This document shows, piece by piece, positions 1-9,720 of a DNA stretch of 64,000 nucleotides. A program made the translations under genes and the position numbers. This DNA is from Idiomarina ramblicola (GTDB lineage: Bacteria; Pseudomonadota; Gammaproteobacteria; Enterobacterales; Alteromonadaceae): assembly GCF_003987255.1 (NCBI RefSeq), contig NZ_PIQC01000001.1, positions 434,001-498,000 on the forward strand, in the 5' to 3' direction. Under the pieces are notes generated by a model. It searched no databases and was not told the origin of the DNA. It saw nothing but the letters and a program-made list of their open reading frames with translations. Each line of letters begins with the position of its first letter. The first letter of the stretch is position 1.

Positions 1-2047
1 TAGGAATATCAGACTGATTCTCTTCCCAGCTCTCACCCAACAGATCTTCAACCGGCACCATCCAGTCTTTTTCATTTAAAGCAATATCGAGGGGCTGCCA
101 AACAGGCTTGCCATCACAACTAAGCTCTAACGACACTGTCTTGTCATAAAAATATCGTTGAACCCCATCGTCGGTCATCAACTGATAAACCACTTTGCGT
201 GGCATTTGTAAGCTCGCATCAACATAACGCCGGTTAGGGTCTCTATTTTCCTTCATACGCAGCTCAGCTCCACTTTCTGTGGCATCGACATCTGTCTGCA
301 AGCGACACACATTCGCTTGTTCAGGCGTTAAGGTAAGATACAACTGGGGGCGTCCAAAGCTTGTTGGTTCCAGTTTGTCCAGAGTTGACGTGTTAAACTC
401 AAGTGCCTGATCATTGACGTAGTAATCCCGATTTTGCTCCGATTTAAACAAGGGAATATTGTCAATTGGTGCTATTGTCGTATCACCCTTAAGGGTTTCT
501 TCGTCATAAAAAACAATGGTTTTCTCAGACAGTTTTTCATCGGTGAAATGGCTGAATTTAAGTTCAATAGAATCGGGAAGTTCATCCATAAAGGTTAACT
601 GTAGGGTAACGGGGTAGTTACCGGCTTTGGTTACCGCTAATGCCCGGCTCTCTCCATCAGAAATCCAGCTCGGTGCTTTCGTGTCTTTGTCATACTTGAG
701 GGACGCACCACTAACGCCATTAACCTGAGTATTGAAGTATGCCGTTTCAGTCGAAGTCAGCTTAAGTTCAAACACTCGCTCGTCACCGGTAGGCACCAGA
801 GTGGCTTTGGCTCCTTCCATCGCTATACTCGAGCCTTCCTTATCAATTGGAAAATCAATAACCTCATGCGTCGCAACATAACGTTCTAGCGTTGCCTCAA
901 CAGAAACCATTTGTTCGAGATCATCAACCACGTTTTTCCACCCCAGCGGGTAGAGGTCAGTTACCGTCGTCGCGTTGTTGTTCGTCATAGCGGTATAAGT
1001 CAGAGCCCCGTTATAGTGCATGTCGACGTCGAGGGTTTCTCCGTCCTTTCCCTTAACCTGAACATCTTTTATTTTTATCGAGCCAAGCCTTTCAAAATCA
1101 ACACCAGGGTGCGAATAACTCAATGTCATTCGGCCATCATAAAACAGTATTTTGCCCGCGTTGTTTGCAAACACTTCTGCGTCGGTAGCGTCATCATCAG
1201 GTGCTTCTTCGCTAAAGTCGGTGTTACTCATACTTATCGGATCTGCACGACGTAAAAATTCCAAATCCTGACCAAACATCCAGTCTTCCGGGTAAATGGA
1301 TGTCACCATTCTCATCGAGCCGCTTGATGCAGCGGCCTCTTTAGGTAATGGCATATCAATGACCATAGTTAGGCGTTCAGTCCAGCCCGATTCGCGCTCC
1401 ATTACCACGTAGCCAAACACCTTGGCTTCGTCATTTTCACCGGAGGCCGATAACGTCACAGTACTGTTTGTGAAGTCTTCAATACGCACAGTCACAGCCG
1501 GAAGCGGACTTTCCATTTCAATAACTTGTTCCGCACCTTTTTTAATTTTCAGGCCAGATACAAATCCGGGGCGTCCAAACTCGTCATTGAGTATTTCCTT
1601 GACCGGGTCAAAGCCTTTACTGCGAAAATCTTCAGGCTCTTCATGCACAATAAAGTCCAGCATTTCATTGCTGTCTTTATCGATATCGACCGTAAATCCC
1701 GCTTCCATCATGGCACGAATGTCATCGTCAGGACCTCCACGGCTCGGCTTCTCGAAACTGCGGTAGCCGCCCTGAGGAAATTTCATCTGCATATATAAAG
1801 GGGTCATCCGGATGCTGTATATATTGGAGCTTTCGGACACTTCGTAGTCCATCAACGTCATCATTTCGAGACGCTCAGAGCGGTTACCATAACGACTTTC
1901 AGCGCTGATCTTTGTATCCGAATACATTTGATAGCGCCTTTTTTCACCATCCTCTGGTTTAAACGATAAGGTCGTTGGTGGGCCACTTTCAGAACAAGCA
2001 ACAGCAAAAAGAGCTGAAAAAGCCACAATTGATATACGCCTTAACAT
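1..2047 (-). CDS. Large predicted lipoprotein, 3' end outside window
   Basis: An open minus-strand frame runs from an ATG at 2047 to the left edge, about 682 codons without a stop. The N-terminus is a short basic and hydrophobic signal ending in a lipobox (FAVACS), so the mature protein probably starts at Cys19 and is lipid-anchored. The rest is acidic and beta-rich with no motif I recognise, consistent with a periplasmic or outer-membrane-facing protein made of repeated sandwich-like domains. It is the first gene of its strand group, and the secreted 116-aa gene upstream is read in the same direction. The C-terminus is not in the window. Lipoprotein nature is well supported; function unknown. 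Confidence 0.8.
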   Translation of the reverse strand, partial: MLRRISIVAFSALFAVACSESGPPTTLSFKPEDGEKRRYQMYSDTKISAESRYGNRSERLEMMTLMDYEVSESSNIYSIRMTPLYMQMKFPQGGYRSFEKPSRGGPDDDIRAMMEAGFTVDIDKDSNEMLDFIVHEEPEDFRSKGFDPVKEILNDEFGRPGFVSGLKIKKGAEQVIEMESPLPAVTVRIEDFTNSTVTLSASGENDEAKVFGYVVMERESGWTERLTMVIDMPLPKEAAASSGSMRMVTSIYPEDWMFGQDLEFLRRADPISMSNTDFSEEAPDDDATDAEVFANNAGKILFYDGRMTLSYSHPGVDFERLGSIKIKDVQVKGKDGETLDVDMHYNGALTYTAMTNNNATTVTDLYPLGWKNVVDDLEQMVSVEATLERYVATHEVIDFPIDKEGSSIAMEGAKATLVPTGDERVFELKLTSTETAYFNTQVNGVSGASLKYDKDTKAPSWISDGESRALAVTKAGNYPVTLQLTFMDELPDSIELKFSHFTDEKLSEKTIVFYDEETLKGDTTIAPIDNIPLFKSEQNRDYYVNDQALEFNTSTLDKLEPTSFGRPQLYLTLTPEQANVCRLQTDVDATESGAELRMKENRDPNRRYVDASLQMPRKVVYQLMTDDGVQRYFYDKTVSLELSCDGKPVWQPLDIALNEKDWMVPVEDLLGESWEENQSDIP

Positions 2048-2174
2048 AAGTTTCCTTAAAGTTTATAAACTAATATGAAGAAGCTCATATGATAAACACT
2101 ACCAATTTTTTGCTCAATGCAAGACCGTCATCTTAACTATTTCTTTACAGTAGGAAGGCTTACTTCGGAGTGGT

Positions 2175-2525
2175 TTAGTAGGACCATGTCCCTTTTTCGT
2201 CAACGAGAACACGGTCTTTTCCCTGAACAACTCGCAATACACCAGATTCGAGTACGATGTAGGTCGTGTTTCCATTTTCGAAACGATAACCGAGGAAGCG
2301 GCAAGGCGTAACGCCGTCTGCGCATTTGGTGTGCCACGTTTTCCCTTCTAAATTAATACGGTTGCCTGACACTTTGGATACGCCAGTATAGTGAACATCA
2401 TTACAAGATACTGAACCTTCTGCACAGCGACTCTCAACCTCAACAATGTAGTTTTCGGTCGTCAGCGTGTCCGCTGCCGTCACATGACTAAATACGAAAG
2501 CAGATAATAGTAAAAGCGTTCTCAT
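2175..2525 (-). CDS. Small secreted protein, unknown function
   Basis: A 116-aa protein with a clear signal peptide ([18 protein letters not shown]) and four Cys in the mature part ([17 protein letters not shown]), probably two disulfides in the periplasm. Its ATG overlaps the stop of the DUF817 gene by four bases (ATGA), so the two are translationally coupled. I do not recognise a family. The two CxnC pairs each enclose a similar hexapeptide, which hints at a small internal repeat. Confidence 0.75.
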   Translation of the reverse strand: MRTLLLLSAFVFSHVTAADTLTTENYIVEVESRCAEGSVSCNDVHYTGVSKVSGNRINLEGKTWHTKCADGVTPCRFLGYRFENGNTTYIVLESGVLRVVQGKDRVLVDEKGTWSY

Positions 2526-3331
2526 GCAGCTTTCCTTGTTAAATGGGTTCTTTGTTCGCGAAGTCTGATTCGGTTAATTGAAGCGACCAGAACAAAACTC
2601 AGCAACATTAGCAGAAACCAGGAGCTAAGCTTGGCTAAGGGAACAACTTCCCATTTCCCCGTTTGATTCGGATAAATCCAGACATTCGCGTATGTGCCAA
2701 TATTCTCCGCAAACCAAATAAATAGTGCGACTAAAAACCAGCCCAATAGAAGCGGCATACTGCGATGCGTTTTGTGGACTTTGTAATAAATAGTGGTTCT
2801 GTAAAACAGGAAAACAGTGAATGCCAGTAATACCCAGCGCATATCCCAAATATAGTGATGACTGAAGAAGTTAAGATAAACGAAAACAACTAATAATATC
2901 GTAGCGCTTTTGGGAGGGTAGTACGAATACTCAAATTCAAAAATGCGCCAGACTCGTGCGATATAACTTCCCACCGCACTGTACATAAAGCCAGTAAACA
3001 AAGGTACGTTAGCAATACCAAAAACATACTCTTCGGGATAAACCCAGGCCCCTATCGAGTCAGATGTTTTAAATAATTCCATAACCGTTGCTACGATATG
3101 AAACACGAAAATCACAATAAACTCACGCCGCGTTTCTAAGCGAAAAGCCAGGAGGAATATTTGGAAACCAATGGCGGACAGGAAGATAAAATCGTACCGG
3201 TGCAACGCCTCTAGCGGATACCAAAACTTGGTAATCAACATTAACGCCAGTAAAAAACCACCAAACAAACAAGCGTAAGCTTGCTTTACACCGAATAACC
3301 AAAACTCTTTCAAGAAAGTTTTGACGTCCAT
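2522..3331 (-). CDS. DUF817 family integral membrane protein
   Basis: A 269-aa polytopic inner-membrane protein. About eight hydrophobic segments are visible, starting near residues 15-35 ([15 protein letters not shown]) and ending near 245-262. The stretch from [15 protein letters not shown] to [24 protein letters not shown] is the conserved core I associate with DUF817 (YoaT-like) proteins, where the Gly, Pro and charged residues inside membrane segments are typical. No biochemical role is known for the family. It overlaps the next gene by four bases, forming a two-gene unit with the small secreted protein. Confidence 0.85.
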   Translation of the reverse strand: MDVKTFLKEFWLFGVKQAYACLFGGFLLALMLITKFWYPLEALHRYDFIFLSAIGFQIFLLAFRLETRREFIVIFVFHIVATVMELFKTSDSIGAWVYPEEYVFGIANVPLFTGFMYSAVGSYIARVWRIFEFEYSYYPPKSATILLVVFVYLNFFSHHYIWDMRWVLLAFTVFLFYRTTIYYKVHKTHRSMPLLLGWFLVALFIWFAENIGTYANVWIYPNQTGKWEVVPLAKLSSWFLLMLLSFVLVASINRIRLREQRTHLTRKAA

Positions 3332-3460
3332 ATCTTCAATCCATCGAATTTATCAGGCAAGGCTAACCCTATGTTTACCATTCCCTTTGATGACAAACAA
3401 TTTTTTTACTTTACATTTAACAAGAAAAGGCACCGCAGTGCCTTTTCTCACAAGTACAAC

Positions 3461-5836
3461 TTAGAAGCTTACCGTAACACCAAACCAGAAGTTTCTGGCT
3501 TTGTCTTTCACATTGTAGTCGTCCGTGAAAACAACCTCACTTACCGCGCCGCGACCTGTTACGTATTCAAACTCGCCGTCACCGTTTAAGTCGGTATAGG
3601 TTGTTGAATATGTCGTGAAGTCACGGTCCAGTAAATTGTTAATACGCAGATTTAAATCGACCGATTCCGTCAGTTTATAATTCGCCCCTAAGTTAAGCAG
3701 ACTGTAGTTTTCAAAATAAAGCTGTTTATCAATGCTGCTGTCATAACCGCGGTAACGATCAGAGCGAAGCTCACCTTGCAGGTAGACCGTCAGAACATCC
3801 GACGCTTGCCAGTTCAGCCAAAGGTTGGCCATATGCTCTGCGGTGTTGGTCAGCGGTAAACCGATTTGGCTGCCACTTTTTTGTTCGCTGTCGGTCCAGG
3901 TGTAATTACCACGGACTGACCAGTTCGTGCTGATAGCATATTGAGCAGCCAGTTCGACCCCTTGCACATCCACTTCATCAATATTGATATTCTGGCTGTA
4001 AGAGTCATAACCCAATTGATCGTACTCGCCTAAATTAACACAAGGACGAACACCATCGGTAAGTTCACAACTTAAAATCGTATCGCCTCGTGCAATTTTG
4101 TCGTCGAAGCGCGTATTAAAATAGGTGACATTAAAGTTATGGTCACCATTCATTGAGTTCCAGTAAAGCGCAATTTCTGAGTTAACACTGGTTTCAGGCT
4201 GCAACTCAGGGTTACCGGCAAATGGCATGGTGCCCTGTCCGCCAAAGCCAACAATTCCATCATACAAATCGGTCGTTTTTGGTGTCTTATAGCCGGTACT
4301 CACTCCTCCTTTAACGGTCCACGCAGCACTTAGGTTATAAACCGCATAAAGACGCGGTGATACCTGACTACCGAAGACATCGTGCTTGTCATAGCGGACT
4401 CCCCCGGTCAGAGTGAAGTCAGCAATTGGCATCCAGTTATCTTCGACAAATAATGAATACATTTTCTGCTCTTGAATAGCCCCGGCATTCCCGTCTTCCA
4501 GACCAAAGACACCGTCCTGTAGTTCACCATCAATAAGCTGACCACCAATAACCAAATTATGATGCCCGGCCAAACCAGAAAAAGGGATATCCAGTCGCGC
4601 ATCAACCGTGTATTGACTGCTGTCTAACGGACGATCGGGTCGTGGTAAAAACGTTGCTTCAGCAATTGAGCGACGCTCGTCCTCAGAAAGACCGGCATAT
4701 TCCCCTGTGCCATCGTACATTTCCTGCAGTAATAAGCGCTCGTCGACGCTCAACGGCAGTGTTCTGCCATTATTTTCAGTATCAACATAAGACAGAGAGA
4801 CCATGCTTGAACCAAAGGACCAGTCAGCGTCATGCGCAATTGACCACCAGGTGCGATCAAAAGTTTGATCGGCGGCATAACCTGCCCGTGGGTTGACTTG
4901 CCCGCCACGTGCCTGCCAAATTGATTCAATGCTGTCCTTGGTTCCCAGAGGATACGTAATAGTATCGGTTTCTACGTCGTAGGACGGTGTGTTGTCGTAC
5001 GACTGGTGCGAGTCGTCGTAATCAAATTTGATGTTATGGCCTTTTGCCGGCGTGTAAGAGACAGAGAAACCATAATGCTCGTCTTTATTATCAACAGTCC
5101 GTCCGCCGCTACCGAACCCAAGCTCTCTAACATGCACTGTACCGTTAGGGTCAACCGCTGGTTCAAACTCAGGAGAGGACGCTTGCTGATCATACAAACT
5201 GGCACGCACACCCAGGCTTAAAACATTCTCAATCAATGGGCCTGTCGCGCTAAAGTCGGTGGTGAAATCGTCACCAAAGTTATCGTTGGTTTGCAGGCTG
5301 CGACCGAAGGTTACCGCGCCAGACCAGTCTTCCGTATGCTTTTTAGTGATCACGTTAATGACCCCACCGAGTGCATCTGCACCATACAGAGTTGAAGCCG
5401 GGCCGCGGATCACTTCAATGCGATCGATGGTTTCCAGTGGTGGGATATGATTGAACGCATTACCGCCAAAATTATTTGGGTAAATATCGCCGTGGTTATT
5501 CTGCCGAATACCATCAACCAGAATAAGAGTGTAGTCGCCCGTTAAGCCGCGCATGCTAATACTGCCCTGACCGGTTTTATCACGCGAGGTTCCAATATCG
5601 ATACCCTCTTGATATTTGACGGCATCTAGCAACGAGGTAAAAGAACGCGACCGTATCTCTTCGTTTGTAATAACCGAGATACTGGCAGGCGCTTCAGTGA
5701 GCTTTTGCTCAAAACCAGCCGCGGTCACAACAATGCGTTCCATACCATCAGGCAATACGTCTTCATTGGCTAAAGCGCTGCTTCCAAGAGTCGAGGCAAT
5801 TAACAATGCAAGCGAGCTAGGTACGAGTTTATCCAT
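3461..5836 (-). CDS. TonB-dependent outer-membrane receptor (siderophore type)
   Basis: A 791-aa outer-membrane receptor. A signal peptide (to about ALA at 23) is followed by a TonB-box-like stretch (ERIVVTAAG, about 33-41), a plug domain with the typical SPASISVITNEEI, GLTGDYTLILVDGIRQN and RIEVIRGPASTLYGADALGGVINVITKK motifs (about 50-170), and a beta-barrel ending in Phe (FWFGVTVSF). Plug sequence and length resemble the CirA/FepA/IrgA catecholate-siderophore group, so ferric-siderophore uptake is likely; the exact ligand cannot be read. The gene stands alone, without a periplasmic binding protein or ABC transporter beside it. A Fur-box-like sequence lies 76 bp upstream, which fits iron repression. 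Confidence 0.9.
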   Translation of the reverse strand: MDKLVPSSLALLIASTLGSSALANEDVLPDGMERIVVTAAGFEQKLTEAPASISVITNEEIRSRSFTSLLDAVKYQEGIDIGTSRDKTGQGSISMRGLTGDYTLILVDGIRQNNHGDIYPNNFGGNAFNHIPPLETIDRIEVIRGPASTLYGADALGGVINVITKKHTEDWSGAVTFGRSLQTNDNFGDDFTTDFSATGPLIENVLSLGVRASLYDQQASSPEFEPAVDPNGTVHVRELGFGSGGRTVDNKDEHYGFSVSYTPAKGHNIKFDYDDSHQSYDNTPSYDVETDTITYPLGTKDSIESIWQARGGQVNPRAGYAADQTFDRTWWSIAHDADWSFGSSMVSLSYVDTENNGRTLPLSVDERLLLQEMYDGTGEYAGLSEDERRSIAEATFLPRPDRPLDSSQYTVDARLDIPFSGLAGHHNLVIGGQLIDGELQDGVFGLEDGNAGAIQEQKMYSLFVEDNWMPIADFTLTGGVRYDKHDVFGSQVSPRLYAVYNLSAAWTVKGGVSTGYKTPKTTDLYDGIVGFGGQGTMPFAGNPELQPETSVNSEIALYWNSMNGDHNFNVTYFNTRFDDKIARGDTILSCELTDGVRPCVNLGEYDQLGYDSYSQNINIDEVDVQGVELAAQYAISTNWSVRGNYTWTDSEQKSGSQIGLPLTNTAEHMANLWLNWQASDVLTVYLQGELRSDRYRGYDSSIDKQLYFENYSLLNLGANYKLTESVDLNLRINNLLDRDFTTYSTTYTDLNGDGEFEYVTGRGAVSEVVFTDDYNVKDKARNFWFGVTVSF

Positions 5837-5911
5837 TTCTGATTGTCCTTAATTAAGTTGGCTAAGCGGCTCAGTATGCTACCGATGCTTTCTCTAAATG
5901 TAAATACAAAT

Positions 5912-5930
5912 AACAATAATTCGCATTATC
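5912..5930 (-). promoter_or_regulatory. Fur-box-like operator
   Basis: Read on the minus strand, this 19-mer matches 14 of 19 positions of the Fur consensus GATAATGATAATCATTATC, including an intact GATAATG half. It sits in the AT-rich leader of the TonB-dependent receptor, 76 bp upstream of its start codon, the expected place for iron repression. The divergent HAD gene starts 74 bp to its right and might also be affected. Confidence 0.55.
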
Positions 5931-6003
5931 AGTTTATAGGCAAACTAAATCTCGGATAATTTCGTATAAGGAACAACAACTACAACAGTATCTGGAGTTT
6001 ACT

Positions 6004-6672
6004 TTGACGACATTGGCTTTTGACGTTTACGGAACACTCATCGACACTCAGGGCGTGGTCTCATTGCTGAGTTCATATCTTGATGACGAAAAAGCGCTGA
6101 AGTTCTCAAACCGTTGGCGTGATAAGCAATTGGAGTATTCGTTTCGACGTGGGCTCATGCAGCAGTACCAGGACTTCTCTACCTGCACTAAAGACGCACT
6201 CACGTTCACTAATAACGAATACGGCTCGGCTTTAAATGAAGAACAACAAGAAAAACTGCTAGAACTCTACAGAAGTCTGCCAGCGTTCGACGATGCTAAA
6301 AGTGCACTCAGTAAGCTCAACTTAGCGGGCGTACAGTGTTTTGCATTTTCCAACGGCAGTCCGGATGCAGTCGCCGGCTTATTGGCTCAGGCCGAATTAA
6401 CCAGTTACTTCAAAGATATGGTTAGCTGCAACGACATTAAGAGCTTTAAACCTAGCCCACAGGTGTACCAGCACTTTCTCAATAGAAGTGGCGGTAAGGC
6501 TGAATCAACCTGGCTAGTATCCAGTAACAGCTTCGATATTATTGGTGCTCATGCCGCAGGCTGGAAAACCGCCTGGGTCAAACGTTCGAGAGACGCTCAG
6601 TTTGACCCGTGGGGAATTGAGCCAACGATTACAATCAGTTCCCTTTCACAATTACATGAAAATATAAAATAA
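6004..6672 (+). CDS. Haloacid dehalogenase type II family hydrolase
   Basis: A 222-aa soluble HAD-superfamily enzyme. Motif I is FDVYGTLID with nucleophile Asp7, motif II is the SNGS region (about 116-119), the conserved Lys is in SFKPSPQVY (about 144), and a C-terminal acidic motif lies near FDIIGAHAAGW. Length and the DVYGTL form fit the L-2-haloacid dehalogenase (type II) subfamily, which hydrolyses C-halogen or phosphate bonds; the actual substrate is unknown. The start is a TTG preceded by GGAG about eight bases upstream; no in-frame ATG gives a complete motif I. It is divergent from the TonB receptor. Confidence 0.85.
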   Translation: MTTLAFDVYGTLIDTQGVVSLLSSYLDDEKALKFSNRWRDKQLEYSFRRGLMQQYQDFSTCTKDALTFTNNEYGSALNEEQQEKLLELYRSLPAFDDAKSALSKLNLAGVQCFAFSNGSPDAVAGLLAQAELTSYFKDMVSCNDIKSFKPSPQVYQHFLNRSGGKAESTWLVSSNSFDIIGAHAAGWKTAWVKRSRDAQFDPWGIEPTITISSLSQLHENIK

Positions 6673-6699
6673 CGGTACTTGCGGTAGCGCAAGTTAACA

Positions 6700-7239
6700 C
6701 TAAAAACTGGACCCCGGCTGTTTAAGGAAAGCTTCCTCTTCCGGGGTAGATTCACGGTTTAATATCGCGTTTCGATGCGGGTAGCGACCAAACTGATCAA
6801 TGATCTCTTTGTGTCGAATTTCAAATTGATAATTGTTTTCAAGGCCAGGCTGGTCAAAAAGCCGCATTGCTTGTTCATGAATTAATTTTGATTCGCTATG
6901 CATATAAGGCATGTACAAAAACGCTTTTTCATCGCTCTCCAGCAGTTTGTCCGCGCCCTTCTCTATCGCTTCCTGCGCTAACACCAAAGCAACGTTGTCC
7001 TGCGCGAAAGCACTTGGTGTATTACGATAAATGTTGCGCGAGAACTGATCCAACACAACAATTTCGGCCAAGCGCCCTTTCGCTTCATTTCGCCACTGCC
7101 AGCACTCGCCGTTGGCAGCCGCTTCTAACGTGGGAGAAAATCGCTCTTTAATGGTGTTGTCCAGTTCATTACTTTTAACAAACCATTGTTTTGGCGTTAG
7201 TTCTTTAAACCAAAAATCCAGAATTCGTTGTGCTTCCAT
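6700..7239 (-). CDS. DUF924 family protein
   Basis: About 179 aa from the ATG at 7239 (MEAQRILDFWF). I prefer this start because the family normally begins just before the xILDFWF motif; an upstream in-frame ATG at 7281 adds 14 poorly matching residues. Conserved stretches are LTPKQWFVKS, VLDQFSRNIYR, AFLYMPYMHSE and FGRYPHRNAIL, all typical of DUF924, an alpha-helical TPR-like fold. No molecular function is established. It converges with the HAD gene; a 7-bp stem hairpin at 6677-6694 separates the two. Confidence 0.85.
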   Translation of the reverse strand: MEAQRILDFWFKELTPKQWFVKSNELDNTIKERFSPTLEAAANGECWQWRNEAKGRLAEIVVLDQFSRNIYRNTPSAFAQDNVALVLAQEAIEKGADKLLESDEKAFLYMPYMHSESKLIHEQAMRLFDQPGLENNYQFEIRHKEIIDQFGRYPHRNAILNRESTPEEEAFLKQPGSSF

Positions 7240-7351
7240 TTTATGTCCTGATTGCTCATTTGTTTGAGAAAACGACAGCACTTGTCGGCAGCTGACGATA
7301 AAGGTATGTTTTACCGTTATAAACTAACCACCGATAATACCCTGACAACTT

Positions 7352-7840
7352 ATGCGCAGCCTCTTTTTTATTATAATCTTTATTGGTCTGTTTCCCAGTC
7401 TGGCATTAGCGGACACCTATACCCTGTATTTTACTCGTCATATGGAAAAAGCAGACGACAAAACGGATCCCGAACTCAGCCTTGTCGGCAAACAGCGTGC
7501 ACAAGTGCTCGCGCAAGTTTTAAAAAACAGCAATATTGAAGCAATATTTTCTACCCAATTTAAACGCACTCAACAGACGGCTGAGTCACTCGCTAACTAC
7601 CTTGGTTTACCGGTAGAAAACTATCCTTCTAAAGACTTTAAAGGAATCATGACGAGCATAAAGGGACTGAAGAAAAACGCTCTTATTGTTGGCCACAGCA
7701 ATACCGTGTCGGAGCTTATCAAAGCCGCTGGCGGAACCGCTAAAGCACTTGAAGAAGACGAGTATGGTGATTTATTTCAGGTTGTTGTAAGTGACGATAG
7801 TGTTGTGACAAACCGACTTTATATTCCGGTTGTGCAGTAA
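7352..7840 (+). CDS. Exported histidine phosphatase (SixA-like)
   Basis: A 162-aa protein with an N-terminal signal peptide (cleavage near ALA-DT, residue 20) followed at once by the histidine-phosphatase motif TRHMEK, with R29 and H30 as phosphate-binding and nucleophilic residues. A second conserved His is in LIVGHSNTV (H115), and a core Arg is in FKRTQQTA. This short single-domain form resembles SixA/phosphoglycerate-mutase-like phosphatases, but the signal peptide places it in the periplasm, so the substrate is probably not the phosphorelay protein of SixA. It is divergent from the DUF924 gene. Confidence 0.85.
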   Translation: MRSLFFIIIFIGLFPSLALADTYTLYFTRHMEKADDKTDPELSLVGKQRAQVLAQVLKNSNIEAIFSTQFKRTQQTAESLANYLGLPVENYPSKDFKGIMTSIKGLKKNALIVGHSNTVSELIKAAGGTAKALEEDEYGDLFQVVVSDDSVVTNRLYIPVVQ

Positions 7841-7861
7841 TCACTACGACGCAACTCTTTT

Positions 7862-8218
7862 TCACACAAGTAAATTCATTTCAAAAAGAAGCTTACGCGT
7901 ACTTTGTCGAGAGTCCATAACCAGCAACAACTCAACTCTCGAATCAGATTGATTAACCTTGTAAATAATCAGGTTATGCTCATCAATTAACCATTGCCTA
8001 TAGTCCGTTAACCCTAAGTCAAACAAACGCTCACTTATCGGTGCTATTTCAGGATTTACAGGCAACCTTTCCTGAATGCGAGACTTTATTGTCATTACCG
8101 TATTAAGGGCAACAGATTGGGAGTGTTTTCTGGTCAAAAAGGCTTTAAAGCGTTGTAGAGATAACCTAAATACGGGCGAAGCAACCACCACATAATTTCT
8201 ATTCGAAGGCGTCGTCAA
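7862..8218 (-). CDS. RelE/ParE-type toxin
   Basis: A 118-aa basic protein with a RelE/ParE-like layout: an early helical pair (SPVFRLSLQRFKAFLTRKHS), a central block ending LFDLGLTDYRQWLIDEHNLIIYKVN, and a C-terminal strand with LLLVMDSRQSTRKLLFEM. The fold is that of ribosome-dependent mRNA endonucleases or gyrase poisons; which one cannot be told. It starts inside the antitoxin gene (20-bp overlap), antitoxin first, as usual for type II modules. Confidence 0.75.
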   Translation of the reverse strand: MTTPSNRNYVVVASPVFRLSLQRFKAFLTRKHSQSVALNTVMTIKSRIQERLPVNPEIAPISERLFDLGLTDYRQWLIDEHNLIIYKVNQSDSRVELLLVMDSRQSTRKLLFEMNLLV

Positions 8219-8417
8219 GGCTCAATACCTCATCGCTTAAAGACTTCTCCGACAACTTAATAAGTTTTAGAAAAGCCAGGGTTTCTTGCTGAAACTCATA
8301 GTCTGAATAGGACTGCACCACATAAGCCGGCTTACCCTTTTTTGTAACCAATAGGTCTTCTTGTAACTCAAGTGAATTGGCGTTTTCTTTTAAATACGTG
8401 ACGGTTTCAGTTTTCAT
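8199..8417 (-). CDS. Phd/YefM-type antitoxin
   Basis: A 72-aa protein beginning METVTYLKENA-like, with the Phd/YefM pattern LLVTKKGKPAYVVQSYSDYE (antitoxin dimer and DNA-binding N-terminal part), followed by an acidic, probably flexible tail that would neutralise the toxin. It is the upstream gene of an overlapping pair with the RelE/ParE-like toxin and presumably autoregulates the operon. Confidence 0.78.
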   Translation of the reverse strand: MKTETVTYLKENANSLELQEDLLVTKKGKPAYVVQSYSDYEFQQETLAFLKLIKLSEKSLSDEVLSLDDAFE

Positions 8418-8529
8418 AGCAAACCTTAAAAAGACTTTTTACGGACTGTTTTAAGCATAGCAACTTATGCGGAGTTGAGAAACTCGGTTTTAACTTTTTA
8501 ACGTACTAATAGAAATGGCGGCGTCGTAA

Positions 8530-8558
8530 AGCGGCCAAACAAGGCTTGCCTGGCCGCT
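8530..8558. terminator. Hairpin between toxin-antitoxin pair and hydrolase
   Basis: An 8-bp perfect stem (AGCGGCCA / TGGCCGCT) encloses a loop that itself contains AGGC/GCCT. It lies 22 bp past the stop of the minus-strand hydrolase gene and probably ends its transcript; only a short T run follows. Confidence 0.45.
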
Positions 8559-8579
8559 AGCAGCTCCTAACGCTAAACG

Positions 8580-9590
8580 TTATTCCCAATGTGTTTTAAA
8601 CCAGGACATCATTTCGCTTCTTATTGCTTCTGCGTTCTCACCATACCTATGCCCTCCCCCTTCATATATCGAGAGCTTATGTGTAAAGCCTTTTTCCTCA
8701 AGAATTTTATCCAGACCAATACTGGAATCCACTGAAACGCGTTTATCATCATCCCCGTGTATCAACAGAATAGGAATGTCATTATCAATTTCATCCATCC
8801 AGAACATAGCCGAGCGCTTTCTCAGCTCTTCTTCTCTATTTTTTTCATAGTTCGGGATACGCGCTTTATGCACTCGCTCCATTTCAGGTCGATGCTTTTG
8901 CCCCTCGAGTAAGTCGTATTGGCCCGCAAAAAGAACTATTGCATCAACGTCTAACCCGTTCTTTACTGCCAACAGCGATTGCATGCCGCCGCGACTGGCA
9001 CCATATACTCCTACCTTTTCCGGATTAACATTAGGGAAGTGTTTAAACAACAATGGTAAAGCCACGACGTCATTCACATCCGCCCCACCAAACTCATCTT
9101 TACCCGGCAGTTTAGGATAGATGCCACGGTAGTTAGAAGCAAAAATAGCCACATTCTCATTTTTGGCTAAATCAAAAAGCTGAAGGTACACATTACCAAA
9201 CACCCAGGCACCATAACGACCATTACCACCTCTATTATTGATGATCACTGGCAAATTGGATTGGCCTTTAGGGGCAACATAATAGCCAGTGACTACCGCA
9301 TCATTAACTTTATAAACTATATTTTTGCATTTAATGTTTTCTCGGTAGTTTTCAAAATCCTCTTTTTTAAAAAGTTCTTTCATATTCTTTAGTCGCTGTT
9401 CAGAGCCGGGCTTATCAGAAACCTTTTCAGTAAGTTTCTTTATCCAGCGATCATAACTAGCAAAAGTTCCACTGAAGCAGTCACTCGTCTTTATTAACTC
9501 AACATCAAGCCCCGCCTGCACGGGCATACCTGTAAAACCAGCTACAGTGAACAGACTAAGAATAGCGGTGTGTTTTATTGTTTTTAACAT
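8580..9590 (-). CDS. Exported alpha/beta hydrolase (prolyl oligopeptidase-like)
   Basis: A 336-aa protein from the ATG at 9590, chosen because AAGGAGGG lies just upstream; an in-frame start at 9620 lacks one. A signal peptide (to about VQA, residue 26) is followed by an accessory N-terminal region and an alpha/beta-hydrolase domain. Catalytic residues are visible: nucleophile S199 in GASRGG, Asp near 290-292 in HGDDDKRV, and H324 in GGGHRYG. The domain is closest to the S9 dipeptidyl/prolyl oligopeptidase group, suggesting a periplasmic peptidase or esterase. It stands alone in its transcription unit. Confidence 0.82.
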   Translation of the reverse strand: MLKTIKHTAILSLFTVAGFTGMPVQAGLDVELIKTSDCFSGTFASYDRWIKKLTEKVSDKPGSEQRLKNMKELFKKEDFENYRENIKCKNIVYKVNDAVVTGYYVAPKGQSNLPVIINNRGGNGRYGAWVFGNVYLQLFDLAKNENVAIFASNYRGIYPKLPGKDEFGGADVNDVVALPLLFKHFPNVNPEKVGVYGASRGGMQSLLAVKNGLDVDAIVLFAGQYDLLEGQKHRPEMERVHKARIPNYEKNREEELRKRSAMFWMDEIDNDIPILLIHGDDDKRVSVDSSIGLDKILEEKGFTHKLSIYEGGGHRYGENAEAIRSEMMSWFKTHWE

Positions 9591-9720
9591 TTTCCCTCCT
9601 TGGGTTCTAAGTTCCGACATTTAATCAACACATTTAAAAACTTACTTTATGAGGATTAAAATAACAAGGATGGGCAAAACCGAGGATTAAGCACCGCAAT
9701 TTAATATATAATACAAAAAA

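Noticed and set aside
911-1798. Plus-strand open frames opposite the first lipoprotein gene
   Set aside because: The minus-strand frame is continuous with a signal peptide; these are antisense shadows without RBS or motifs.
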